Shown here piece by piece: positions 25,556-33,421 of a stretch of DNA of 38,967 bases (positions are counted from its first letter, which is position 1; the number at the start of each line of letters is the position of its first letter). The stretch comes from an uncultured Cytophagales bacterium (GTDB lineage Bacteria; Bacteroidota; Bacteroidia; Cytophagales; Bernardetiaceae): NCBI GenBank assembly GCA_937136415.1, contig CAKZOK010000134.1, positions 1 to 38,967 on the forward strand. The letters are read 5' to 3'. A program made the translations under genes and the position numbers. Below the pieces are notes generated by a model. It was not told where the DNA came from, searched no databases, and worked only from the letters and a program-made list of their open reading frames with translations.

Positions 25556-25761
25556 TTTTGTATTTGCTGTTCAATGTATTCCAAACCAAAAAAAATAGAG
25601 TTTCAAAAAAGAAGCTCTATTTTTTTGTGTCTAGCTATTTTATTTGTCAGCAAAAAAGTATAAATTGCTACATAAAAATGTAATAATGTAAATGTGTTTT
25701 TAAATAAAATCATACAAATCAAGTTGGAAGCGTAGGATTATTTTTATATAGTCTTGTATTT

Positions 25762-25825
25762 CAAGTCTGAAGACTTGGCATAGTGATAGGTCGTAGTCAT
25801 CGCTTCGCTAAAGACTACGCCCAAC
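25762..25825 (-). repeat. GC-rich repeat, copy 2, reverse orientation
   Basis: This is the reverse complement of the core at 25481-25543 and 26658-26720. It differs from the latter at five positions plus one extra base over 63. It ends in CGCCCAAC exactly where the toxin-like frame begins, and forms the left arm of an inverted pair bracketing 25826-26657. Confidence 0.8.
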
Positions 25826-25826
25826 T

Positions 25827-26012
25827 GGGGGACATATTTTTAATGCCGTAAATATAAATCGCAATGGATATATATTGGATGCAACCAAAAAAAGTGTACA
25901 AACAATGAATCAGTTTTTTCGTTCAATTAGTCAACATCACGCAAATGGAACAATTACAGGTTATTATCTTAAACAAGTAAAAGATGTAAATTTAATTAAA
26001 CTAAATGATTAG
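25827..26012 (+). pseudogene. C-terminal remnant of a papain-fold polymorphic toxin (probable)
   Basis: The frame is open from 25812, just inside the repeat, to the stop at 26010. It reads GGHIFNAVNINRNGYILDAT and ends GYYLKQVKDVNLIKLND. A Gly-Gly-His, then Asn-x-Val-Asn, then a Gly and a Leu-Asp-Ala is the pattern of the His and Asp part of papain-fold toxin deamidases/proteases that end RHS and other polymorphic toxins. The half that should hold the catalytic Cys is gone, replaced by the repeat at 25762-25825. The fragment has no start codon of its own and cannot be active alone. The assignment rests on a short motif, so it is probable rather than certain. Confidence 0.5.
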
Positions 26013-26014
26013 AT

Positions 26015-26383
26015 ATGCTAAATATTAATTATGAAATTCGTTACCAAGTAGGACTAAAAATCCTAGAGTTAGAAAATCGAATGAACCGTTCTTTAGCTTC
26101 AAAGAATATTCTAATGTATGTTTATCTTTATACCTTATTTGATGATAATACGATAATATTTCATACTGATTTTGCTCCTAAAGTTGATGGTATTCTTGGT
26201 GGATTATATATTCCTGAAATAGTTTGGGATTGTAATTTACACAGAGTGAGAGAGTTTGAACCACTAGATAGAGAAATGTTTTCTGACCCATTCTCTTATT
26301 ATGCTAAAAAAGCAAAAGGCGATACAAGAACAATATTAGATAGAGGGAATATAATCATATATCCACCTATTTACAAAGCGTAA
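26015..26383 (+). CDS. Probable immunity protein of the broken toxin
   Basis: A complete frame of 122 residues whose ATG starts two bases after the toxin remnant's stop codon, the tight spacing expected of a toxin-immunity pair. There is no signal peptide or membrane segment, and the residues are mixed alpha/beta. The start MLNINYEIRYQVGLKILELENR looks helical, and the end is DRGNIIIYPPIYKA. I recognise no family. Position, small size and location inside RHS debris argue for an immunity gene kept after its toxin decayed. It could protect against the same toxin made by neighbouring cells. The last codons run into the start of the RHS fragment at 26383, showing that the cassette was joined to other RHS sequence by recombination. 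Confidence 0.55.
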   Translation: MLNINYEIRYQVGLKILELENRMNRSLASKNILMYVYLYTLFDDNTIIFHTDFAPKVDGILGGLYIPEIVWDCNLHRVREFEPLDREMFSDPFSYYAKKAKGDTRTILDRGNIIIYPPIYKA

Positions 26384-26628
26384 ATGATGTAAGTAACAAC
26401 GATGAAGGTTTAGAAAGGGGAAATCATAGTTATACCTACGACAAAATAGGAAACCTAAGCAGCGACAAAGACATTGAAAGCATACAATGGACAGTCTATG
26501 GTAAAATAGCCAAAGTAAAAAAACGAGACCTTACCGAAATAGAATACAAATACGATGGTACAGGACAAAGAATTTATAAAAAAGTTGTATCTTTAAGCGT
26601 GGCAAAAGAAACCCCCCGTTCGGCGTAG
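26383..26628 (+). pseudogene. RHS core fragment
   Basis: In a frame different from the immunity gene, this encodes NDVSNNDEGLERGNHSYTYD, KIGNLSSDKDIESIQWTVYG, KIAKVKKRDLTEIEYKYD and GTGQRIYKKVV, typical YD repeats just before an RHS C-terminal region. It has no start and is cut at the right by the GC-rich repeat, whose sequence supplies an in-frame stop at 26626. In the usual order of RHS proteins it belongs downstream of the fragment at 59-313. It is not functional. Confidence 0.8.
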
Positions 26629-26720
26629 TGTTCCATAGCCAAACAAACAAAACGAGTGTTGGGCGTTGTCTTTAGCGAAGCGATGACTACGACCTATCAG
26701 TATGGCAAATCTTAGATTTG
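26616..26720 (+). repeat. GC-rich repeat, copy 3 with LFGYGTLRRT unit
   Basis: 26616-26666 is the reverse complement of the unit at 391-443 (CCGTTCGGCGTAG through AGCCAAACAAAC to GTGTTGGGCG). 26658-26720 is the 63-base core (GTTGGGCGTTGTCTTTAGCG onward), closely matching 25481-25543 in the same orientation and the inverted copy at 25762-25825. It is the right arm of the inverted pair around the toxin/immunity/RHS segment. Confidence 0.8.
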
Positions 26721-26982
26721 CGAGTGTAAAGGTATTTTGTACCCCTGCTCTGCTTGGCAAGAAATAAAACGGCTCTCCCCTCAAATTCTATGGTATAACC
26801 AAGCCTATCACTATGACAAACCCTTAAAAAAAATTATACAAAAACAATACTTAATTAGCTACATCAAATGACTATTTCGTAATTCGTAATTTCTAATTCG
26901 TAATCGAACTTGAATTACTCATAAAAAGAACTTATTTTTACGTATAAATCAAGAAAAGTAATTTTTTAATCAACTTTTAAGA
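26721..26982. other. Decayed sequence before lpdA
   Basis: A short open stretch (about 26730-26871) reads CSAWQEIKRLSPQILWYNQ and continues AYHYDKPLKKIIQKQ to a stop. It may be the end of another lost RHS-linked product, but nothing confirms this. 26876-26905 holds direct repeats of AATTCGTAAT. I see no clear TAnnTTTG promoter box for lpdA. Confidence 0.3.
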
Positions 26983-28386
26983 ATGAAATACGACGTAACA
27001 GTTATTGGTTCAGGTCCTGGTGGTTATGTAGCTGCCATTCGTGCTGCACAATTAGGACTCAAAACAGCAATCATAGAAAAATATACAACTTTGGGTGGAA
27101 CGTGTCTAAATGTAGGCTGTATTCCTTCAAAAGCACTTTTGGATTCTTCGGAGCATTTTCATGCTGCTCAAAAACAATTTAAAGAACATGGAATTGAAAT
27201 CAATGAGCCAAAAGTAAATTTTGAGCAAATGATTAATCGAAAACGTGATGTAGTAAGCAAAACTTGTGATGGAGTTGCCTATCTTATGAAGAAAAATAAA
27301 ATTGATGTTCACCAAGGAGTTGGTTCTTTTATTGACAAAAATAATATCAAAGTTACGGCAGAAGACGGCAAAGAAACTAAAATTGAAACCGATAAAGTAA
27401 TCATTGCAACAGGCTCTAAACCTACCATTTTTCCATTTTTTCCTTATGACAAAAAACGTTTCATTACATCAACAGAAGCATTGGAATTGAAAGAAATTCC
27501 TAAAAAAATGATTGTAATTGGAGGAGGAGTAATTGGAATGGAACTCGGTTCTGTTTATGCTCGCTTAGGAACGGAAGTTTCTGTTATCGAATTTATGCCT
27601 TCTATTTTGGGTTCGATGGACAAAACAATGGGAAAAGAATTAGAACGAGTAAGCAAGAAAAATCTTAAAATGAAATTCTTCTTACAACATAAAGTAGAGG
27701 AAGCCAAACAAGATGGCGATGAAGTAGTGATTACAGCAACTGACAAAAAAGGAAAAAAAGTAGAATTTAGAGCAGATTATTGTATGTTGGCAGTTGGGCG
27801 TAGTGCTTATACAGAAGGATTAGGATTAGAAAATATCGGAATCAAAACAGATAAAAGAGGAACAATCACAGTAAATGACCACTTAGAAACCAAAGTAAAA
27901 GGGGTTTATGCAATCGGTGATGTTGTTCGTGGTGCAATGTTGGCACACAAAGCTGAAGAAGAAGGCGTAATGGTTGCCGAACTTATGGCAGGACAAAAAC
28001 CTCATATCAATTACCTCTTAATTCCGGGAGTAGTTTATACGTGGCCAGAGGTAGCAAGTGTAGGGCATACAGAAGAAGAACTCAAAGAGTCAGGTAGAAA
28101 ATATAAAGTAGGTTCATTTCCATTTATGGCACTCGGAAGAGCAAGGGCTTCAATGGATACAGACGGACTTGTAAAGGTTTTGGCAGATGAAAAAACAGAC
28201 GAAATATTAGGAATTCATATCATAGGAGCAAGAGCTGCCGATATGATAGCAACAGCAGTAACAGCAATGGAATTTAGGGCATCAGCCGAGGATATTGCAA
28301 GGCAAAGCCACGCACACCCAACCTATATGGAAGCTGTAAAAGAAGCATGTTTGGCTGCAACCGAAAATCGTGCTGTTCATATATAG
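26983..28386 (+). CDS. lpdA: Dihydrolipoyl dehydrogenase (E3)
   Basis: E3 reoxidises dihydrolipoamide in the pyruvate, 2-oxoglutarate and branched-chain dehydrogenase complexes and the glycine cleavage system, passing electrons through FAD to NAD. The 467-residue flavoprotein has the FAD motif GSGPGGYVAAIRAAQLG (9-25), the redox disulfide GTCLNVGCIPSK with Cys41 and Cys46, the NAD motif VIGGGVIGMELGSVYARLG near 183-201, the second FAD motif VYAIGDVVRGAMLAHKA near 305-321 and the active-site HAHPTYMEA near the end. Length is standard. No E1 or E2 gene is adjacent, so it probably serves several complexes. A long-loop terminator follows. Confidence 0.96.
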   Translation: MKYDVTVIGSGPGGYVAAIRAAQLGLKTAIIEKYTTLGGTCLNVGCIPSKALLDSSEHFHAAQKQFKEHGIEINEPKVNFEQMINRKRDVVSKTCDGVAYLMKKNKIDVHQGVGSFIDKNNIKVTAEDGKETKIETDKVIIATGSKPTIFPFFPYDKKRFITSTEALELKEIPKKMIVIGGGVIGMELGSVYARLGTEVSVIEFMPSILGSMDKTMGKELERVSKKNLKMKFFLQHKVEEAKQDGDEVVITATDKKGKKVEFRADYCMLAVGRSAYTEGLGLENIGIKTDKRGTITVNDHLETKVKGVYAIGDVVRGAMLAHKAEEEGVMVAELMAGQKPHINYLLIPGVVYTWPEVASVGHTEEELKESGRKYKVGSFPFMALGRARASMDTDGLVKVLADEKTDEILGIHIIGARAADMIATAVTAMEFRASAEDIARQSHAHPTYMEAVKEACLAATENRAVHI

Positions 28387-28418
28387 AATCTAAAATCATT
28401 ATTCTAATGAGAGTATTT

Positions 28419-28490
28419 AGGCTTGATTTTGACTTATTTCTTTGCAAGATATTGTTGTAAAGATAGAGATAGTCAAAGTCAAGCCTTTTG
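28419..28490 (+). terminator. Terminator-like hairpin after lpdA with long loop
   Basis: Bases 28419-28434 (AGGCTTGATTTTGACT) pair completely, with one G-U, with 28471-28486 (AGTCAAAGTCAAGCCT). TTTTGTTTTATT follows. The stem is 16 bp but the loop is 36 bases, longer than usual. Confidence 0.65.
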
Positions 28491-28664
28491 TTTTATTAAC
28501 TGATTTTACACAAAATAGTATGTGCATTCAGTTCCTCAAAAATGAAAATAATTGAATTTTTTGAATAAATTAGCCTTTCGCTTCAAAATATCATTACTAA
28601 TTTAACCAAAAAATATGATATTCATTTTCTTTTTGATAAAAAAAGAAGAATATTGTTTGCATTA

Positions 28665-28677
28665 TTGTAACTTACAA
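28665..28677 (+). promoter_or_regulatory. Perfect 13-bp palindrome upstream of fadD
   Basis: TTGTAA and TTACAA flank a central C, 37 bases before the fadD ATG. The site is operator-like in size and position. A related sequence (ATTGTAA and TTACAAT, wider spacer) lies at 2742-2760. Confidence 0.35.
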
Positions 28678-28714
28678 CATAAAATAATTTACAACCCCCA
28701 AAATATATTTCATT

Positions 28715-30403
28715 ATGGAAGCAATTTGGAAACAGCATTATCCAGAAGGAGTCGCAAAAGATATTAATCCAAATCAATATGGTTCATTAATAGAATTAAT
28801 TGAAGAAAGTATAGAAAAATACGGAGATAAAACGGCCTATATTCACATGGGCGTAGAAATGACTTTCAAACAAATTGGTAATTATTCGGCAAATTTTGCA
28901 GCATTCTTACAAAATGAAACCAATCTACAAAAAGGTGATAGAATTGCAATACAAATGCCAAATGTAATGCAATATCCGATTGCACTTTTTGGTGCTATTC
29001 GTGCTGGTTTGGTGGTTGTTAATACCAATCCACTTTATACAGTGCGTGAAATGGAACATCAATTTACAGATGCTGATGTAAAAGCAGTAGTTGTTTTGGC
29101 AAATTTTGCAGAAAATTTAGAAAAAGTATTGCCTCATACAAATATCGAAACGGTCATTGTTACAGAAGTAGGAGATATGATGGGAATGTTTAAACGTTCA
29201 CTCACTAATTTTGTTGTTAAGCGTGTCAAAAAAATGGTTCCTTCTTATCATTTGCCAAAAGCAATACCGTTCCGTTATGTGCTTGCAAAAGGTAGAAAAT
29301 ATCCATTTACCCCTGTAAAAGTAAAAAATACAGACAACGCATTTATTCAATACACAGGAGGCACAACTGGAGTAGCCAAAGGTGCAGAACTTACTCATAG
29401 AAACGTTATTGCAAATGCCGAACAAATAAAAGAATGGATGAAACCTCTGGCTAGAGAAGGGCAAGAAGTGGTCTTGACACCTCTTCCGATGTATCATATT
29501 TTCTCCCTAACTGTCAATACATTTATTTTCTTTGCCTATGGTTGTAGCAATGTTTTGATTACTAACCCTAGAGATTTGCCTGCTTTGATTAAGGAAATGG
29601 CGAGCAATAAAATAACAATCATGACAGGTGTAAATACACTCTTTAATGGGCTTGCAAATCACCCAGATATTTATACTGTTGATTTTACAAGGCTCAAAAT
29701 TGCTGTTGCTGGTGCGACTGCCGTACAAAGTGCTGTTGCCAAAAAATGGAAAGAAGTTACAGGAAATTCTTTAGTAGAAGGTTTTGGGCTTACAGAATGT
29801 TCGCCAGTAGTAAGCTGTAATCCTGTGGTTGGAAACGTACAAATCGGAACAATCGGAATGCCTCTTCCAAGTACTGAAATCAAATTAATTGATGATGATG
29901 GAAATGATGTAGAGGGTTTCAATAATCCAGGTGAGCTTTGCGTAAAAGGACCTCAAGTAATGAAAGGATATTGGTTAAGAGCTGACGAAACCTCAAAATG
30001 TTTGGGTGAAGATGGCTGGCTCAAAACAGGAGATGTAGCTATTTTGCAAGAGGACGGGTTTCTCAAAATTGTAGATAGAAAAAAAGATATGATTTTGGTT
30101 TCTGGCTTCAATGTATATCCAAATGAAGTAGAAGATACGATTGCGATGTATCCAAAAGTAATGGAAGTGGCTGCCATTGGAATCGAAAATGAAAAATCTG
30201 GAGAAGCTGTAAAAGTATTTATTATCAAAAAAGATGATTCGCTTACAGAAGATGAAATCAAAAAATATTGTAAAGAAAATATGACAGGGTATAAAGTTCC
30301 AAAGTTCTATGAATTTAGAGAAGAACTTCCTAAATCAAATGTAGGAAAAATATTACGTCGTGTTTTGAAAGATGAAGAAAAAGGAAAAATGTCAAAGGCT
30401 TAA
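28715..30403 (+). CDS. fadD: Long-chain fatty acid-CoA ligase
   Basis: This 562-residue enzyme activates long-chain fatty acids with ATP and CoA for beta-oxidation or lipid synthesis. The adenylate-forming signature YTGGTTGVAKGAELTH starts at about residue 213. GFGLTECSPVVS near 355 is the A5 region. TGDVAILQEDGFLKIVDRKKDMILVSGFNVYPNEVED near 430-470 holds the acidic ATP contact and the hinge (the FACS motif), and GKILRRVLKDEE near the end has the catalytic Lys. Length and order match FadD of other bacteria. It appears to be transcribed alone, with a palindrome in front and a terminator behind. Confidence 0.94.
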   Translation: MEAIWKQHYPEGVAKDINPNQYGSLIELIEESIEKYGDKTAYIHMGVEMTFKQIGNYSANFAAFLQNETNLQKGDRIAIQMPNVMQYPIALFGAIRAGLVVVNTNPLYTVREMEHQFTDADVKAVVVLANFAENLEKVLPHTNIETVIVTEVGDMMGMFKRSLTNFVVKRVKKMVPSYHLPKAIPFRYVLAKGRKYPFTPVKVKNTDNAFIQYTGGTTGVAKGAELTHRNVIANAEQIKEWMKPLAREGQEVVLTPLPMYHIFSLTVNTFIFFAYGCSNVLITNPRDLPALIKEMASNKITIMTGVNTLFNGLANHPDIYTVDFTRLKIAVAGATAVQSAVAKKWKEVTGNSLVEGFGLTECSPVVSCNPVVGNVQIGTIGMPLPSTEIKLIDDDGNDVEGFNNPGELCVKGPQVMKGYWLRADETSKCLGEDGWLKTGDVAILQEDGFLKIVDRKKDMILVSGFNVYPNEVEDTIAMYPKVMEVAAIGIENEKSGEAVKVFIIKKDDSLTEDEIKKYCKENMTGYKVPKFYEFREELPKSNVGKILRRVLKDEEKGKMSKA

Positions 30404-30425
30404 ATTTGATTTTGTCCTAATTTTG

Positions 30426-30460
30426 AAAAGTGATACAGATTTATTTTGTATCACTTTTTT
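30426..30460 (+). terminator. Terminator after fadD
   Basis: AAAAGTGATAC (30426-30436) pairs exactly with GTATCACTTTT (30448-30458) around an 11-base loop and runs into T residues, 23 bases past the stop codon. Confidence 0.75.
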
Positions 30461-30539
30461 TATGCAAAAAATGTATCTTCATTAAGAAAAGTAAAGTATT
30501 TTTGGTATAAAATATCATTTGTTAAAGTTTTACGAAAAC

Positions 30540-30572
30540 AAAAAAAGCGATACAATTTGTATCGCTTTTTTT
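30540..30572. terminator. Second, bidirectional stem-loop
   Basis: AAAAAAAGCGATACA and TGTATCGCTTTTTTT form a perfect stem flanked by A and T runs, so it would terminate on either strand. No gene ends nearby on the minus strand, and fadD already has a terminator 80 bases earlier. It may end an unseen transcript. Confidence 0.5.
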
Positions 30573-30816
30573 CAGCTATCTTCCAAAACCCGATCACTCG
30601 GTTGTCTATAAAGCAAGAAGTTTGAAGTACAATCTATTATTTGACTTTCAAGACTTCTTCTTATTTCATGAAAATGATTTATATATCTGAAATGCTAATT
30701 TTAATTGTATTTTTCTGAAATAGTGAATTATTTGCTATTTATATTAGCAAATTTACGCAAGAAATTTAATAATTCCAATAAATTGATAAAATAAATTAGT
30801 GGATAGAATTATTTTT

Positions 30817-30909
30817 TAGAAGTGAAATTGTTCAAACTTTTAAACTGTGCGTTCAGTTCTTCAAAGCTGAACCAAAAGACTTCTTTAAAAGCGAGATTCA
30901 TGCAAAAGT
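30817..30909 (-). other. Possible 30-residue peptide or coding remnant
   Basis: An ATG in the reverse strand opens a frame reading MNLAFKEVFWFSFEELNAQF and ending KSLNNFTSKK. The FEELNA segment also appears on the reverse strand near 28520-28545, with nucleotide differences only at third codon positions inside it. The product could be a fragment of a repeated gene. Function is unknown. Confidence 0.25.
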
Positions 30910-31041
30910 AATGCTTCCTTAGAAGTATAAAAATTTGTTTAGTTGAGGGTTATCTGTTTTGATGAAACGAACACGCATCAGTCTTTTAGGCTTATTTTAA
31001 TAAAAAAAGGATAAAAACTGAACTTTGGTCATTTTTTGCCC

Positions 31042-31049
31042 TAAATTTG
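31042..31049 (+). promoter_or_regulatory. -7 box for the peroxiredoxin-like gene
   Basis: TAAATTTG fits TAnnTTTG and predicts a start near 31055, giving a leader of about 80 bases. A TTTG lies upstream at 31024 but at too short a distance for the standard -33 element. Confidence 0.4.
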
Positions 31050-31136
31050 CAGACGATGTTATACAAGAGCAAAATATAGTTTCTTGTAAAAAAGATTTTT
31101 ATCTACTAATAAATTTACCCACTAATAAAAAAAAGT

Positions 31137-31697
31137 ATGTACCAAAAATTAAATACAGGTCAATTAGCTCCTTCATTTTCTTTAAATGATACTTCTGATA
31201 GAGAAATCAATTTGTCTAATTTTAAAAATAAAGGCAAAAAGATATTAGTTTCTTTTTTTAGAAATGTAGCTTGTCCATTTTGTAATTTTCGTATTCATCA
31301 ATTAATAGCCAAAAATGACCAATGGAAAGATAATTTGGAGATGATTTTCTTTTTAGAATCTAAAAAAGAAGTTGTTTTGCGTAGCTCTTTCCATCAAGGC
31401 ATTTCTCCTATTCCAATTATTGCAGATTTTGAAAGAGAAACATATCAAAAGTATGGAGCTGAAGTATCCTTGAAAAAATTCAATGATACAATTCATTCAG
31501 AAAAACATATAGCCGTTTGTGCTGATTTAGTCGAAAAAGGATACGCAATAGACACTGGAGAGTCCGAGATTCATTCTATTCCTGCTGATTTTTTATTAGA
31601 TGAAAATCTAAATATTATAAAGGCACATTATGGAAAAAATATTCCAGACCATCTGCCACTTACCGAAATAGAAGAAGTTATTTTTGATAAGAAATAA
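31137..31697 (+). CDS. Peroxiredoxin-like (AhpC/TSA) family protein
   Basis: A cytoplasmic thioredoxin-fold protein of 186 residues. QLAPSFSLNDTSDREINLSNF at the start and KILVSFFRNVACPFCNFRIHQL with Cys46 and Cys49 place it in the PRX-like subgroup, which carries a Cys-x-x-Cys where typical peroxiredoxins have Thr-x-x-Cys. It probably reduces peroxides or handles disulfides. The later segments FLLDENLNIIKAHYGKN and PIIADFERETYQKYG are also typical. It has a likely promoter of its own at 31042 and shares a bidirectional terminator with mnmE. Confidence 0.85.
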   Translation: MYQKLNTGQLAPSFSLNDTSDREINLSNFKNKGKKILVSFFRNVACPFCNFRIHQLIAKNDQWKDNLEMIFFLESKKEVVLRSSFHQGISPIPIIADFERETYQKYGAEVSLKKFNDTIHSEKHIAVCADLVEKGYAIDTGESEIHSIPADFLLDENLNIIKAHYGKNIPDHLPLTEIEEVIFDKK

Positions 31698-31706
31698 TTA
31701 TTGTCC

Positions 31707-31732
31707 AAACCCACAAATATATTTGTGGGTTT
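31707..31732. terminator. Shared bidirectional terminator
   Basis: AAACCCACAAAT (31707-31718) pairs exactly with ATTTGTGGGTTT (31721-31732), flanked by T and A runs, between the convergent peroxiredoxin-like and mnmE genes. The right arm touches the mnmE stop codon. Confidence 0.8.
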
Positions 31733-33168
31733 TATTTTCCTATACAAAACTTCCCAAAGATATTTCCTAAGATTTCGTCATTTGACACCTCGCCAGTAAT
31801 ACTTCCTAGATGCTCTAAAGCTGTTCGTAAATCCAAGGAAAGCAAATCGCCTGTAAGTCCCATTTCTAAAGCATTCAGAACATCATCTAAGGCAATATTT
31901 GCATTTTTTAGACTTTCATAATGACGAGTATTTGTTACAAGTGTATCTCCAGCATTAAAATTATCAGCCTGAATAACCTCCAAAATTTTTGTTTTTAACT
32001 TTTCAATATCTTCTTTATCTGTTGTGTTATTGGCTTGTGTAAAAATGGTATTTGATTTTTTAATCCAATTATTTAACCAATCAAATTCAGAATTATTTTT
32101 TATTTCCTTCTCTATTTTTATCCAAAAATCTGCTTTATTCAAAACAAAGAGAGTATTAATATTCAATTCTTCTACTTCTTTTATTTCATCAAAAAACTCT
32201 TTTTGAGTTATGTTTTTATTAAATACTTCCGATAAATCAACAACATAGAGAATCAAAGAGGCTTCACTCATTTTTTTTCTTGCACGCTCTACTCCAATAG
32301 ATTCTACTTTGTCTTCTGTTTGGCGCAACCCAGCCGTATCTATAAAACGAAATGCAATTCCTTCAATACTTATTTCATCTTCTATAAAATCTCTTGTTGT
32401 TCCTGCAATTTCTGAAACGATGGCTTTTTCTTCATTCAAAAGAGCATTTAGAAGTGTAGATTTTCCTGCATTTGGTTTGCCTGCAATGACGGTCGGAACG
32501 CCATTTTTGATAGCATTTCCAAGCTCAAAAGAATTCAATAATTGCGCTATTACGGTCTGAATTGTTTTTACTAATTGTGTTAGTTTTTCACGTTCTGCAA
32601 ATTCTACATCTTCTTCTCCAAAATCTAATTCTAATTCTATTAATGAAACAAAATCAAGAAGTTGTTGGCGTAGTTCTTTTATTTGAGAAGAAAAACCACC
32701 ACGAAGTTGAGAAATAGCAACTTTGTGAGAAGCTGCCGAATCTGCTGCAATCAAATCAGCGACGGCTTCGGCTTGCGCCAAATCAAAACGACCATTTAAG
32801 AAAGCTCTTTGCGTAAACTCTCCAGCCTTTGCATATCGAACAGGCGAGTTATCCAAAAAATTTTGAATAATTCTTTTTACAATAAAAGGAGAGCCATGAC
32901 AAGAAATTTCAACTACATTTTCTTTTGTAAATGAATTGGGAGATTTGAAAATTGTAACCACTACTTCATCTAAAATTTCATTTTCAGGATTTCTAATTGT
33001 ACCAAAATGAACAGTATGCGTTTTTTGTTCTAAAAGATTTTTTCCCTTAAAAAAAGCCTGTGTGTGCAAAATAGCATCTTTTCCAGAAAGACGAACAAGC
33101 GCAATAGCACCACGTCCAGCAGGTGTAGAAAGAGCTATGATGGTATCAGAAAAATCAATAAATTTCAT
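31732..33168 (-). CDS. mnmE: tRNA modification GTPase MnmE
   Basis: With MnmG, MnmE makes the 5-carboxymethylaminomethyl group on U34 of several tRNAs. The 478-residue protein has the N-terminal tetrahydrofolate-binding domain (DTIIALSTPAGRGAIALVRLSG near 7-28), the helical segment with FTQRAFLNGRFDLAQAEAVADLI near 118-140, a G domain with G1 GKPNAGKST near 230, DTAGLRQTEDKVESIGVERAR after it, and NKAD for guanine binding. It ends in the universal CIGK with the active Cys. It is slightly longer than usual because of an insert in the G domain around 320-375. The neighbours are unrelated. Confidence 0.96.
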   Translation of the reverse strand: MKFIDFSDTIIALSTPAGRGAIALVRLSGKDAILHTQAFFKGKNLLEQKTHTVHFGTIRNPENEILDEVVVTIFKSPNSFTKENVVEISCHGSPFIVKRIIQNFLDNSPVRYAKAGEFTQRAFLNGRFDLAQAEAVADLIAADSAASHKVAISQLRGGFSSQIKELRQQLLDFVSLIELELDFGEEDVEFAEREKLTQLVKTIQTVIAQLLNSFELGNAIKNGVPTVIAGKPNAGKSTLLNALLNEEKAIVSEIAGTTRDFIEDEISIEGIAFRFIDTAGLRQTEDKVESIGVERARKKMSEASLILYVVDLSEVFNKNITQKEFFDEIKEVEELNINTLFVLNKADFWIKIEKEIKNNSEFDWLNNWIKKSNTIFTQANNTTDKEDIEKLKTKILEVIQADNFNAGDTLVTNTRHYESLKNANIALDDVLNALEMGLTGDLLSLDLRTALEHLGSITGEVSNDEILGNIFGKFCIGK

Positions 33169-33348
33169 AGTTGGAGTGTCAGATTAGTAATGTTGGATTG
33201 GTAATTTTTATGCTTGGAATGTGAGATAAGGAACACAAAAAAGAAAAAAACTATTTTGTGTTCTAATATTTATCTCATTCTTAATTAACGTGAACTCAGT
33301 ATTATTTTTCTTTGTAGTCTATGCTTTAGCGAGCGAAATCCTAATCTT

Positions 33349-33368
33349 TATGTTAGGAGGTACGACAA
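33349..33368. other. Small inverted repeat between mnmE and marC
   Basis: TCCTAA (33349-33354) and TTAGGA (33363-33368) flank eight bases, in a 253-bp gap that also holds TTTAGCGAGCG, a short string resembling parts of the GC-rich repeats. It may weakly terminate marC on the minus strand. Nothing else is visible in the gap. Confidence 0.3.
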
Positions 33369-33421
33369 CTATTTGCCTAAAGTATTCACCACATCTACTC
33401 ACACGCTAAAACGATATTGCT

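Larger units (their letters stand above)
28387..28714. other. Intergenic region lpdA-fadD
   Basis: It contains the lpdA terminator (28419-28490), a 20-base sequence shared with 30842-30868 (see findings) and the palindrome at 28665-28677 before fadD. No other gene is apparent. Confidence 0.5.
30404..31136. other. 730-bp intergenic region
   Basis: It holds two related stem-loops (30426-30458 and 30540-30572), a minus-strand 30-codon open frame (30817-30909) and the -7 box at 31042. The rest is AT-rich, with no larger frame. The stretch 30573-30830 shows nothing I can identify. Confidence 0.5.

Noticed and set aside
26593..26784. 63-residue open frame with LFGYGTLRRT
   Set aside because: It is a translation of the GC-rich repeat. 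The same phrase appears in the frame at 59-529, so it is not a gene.
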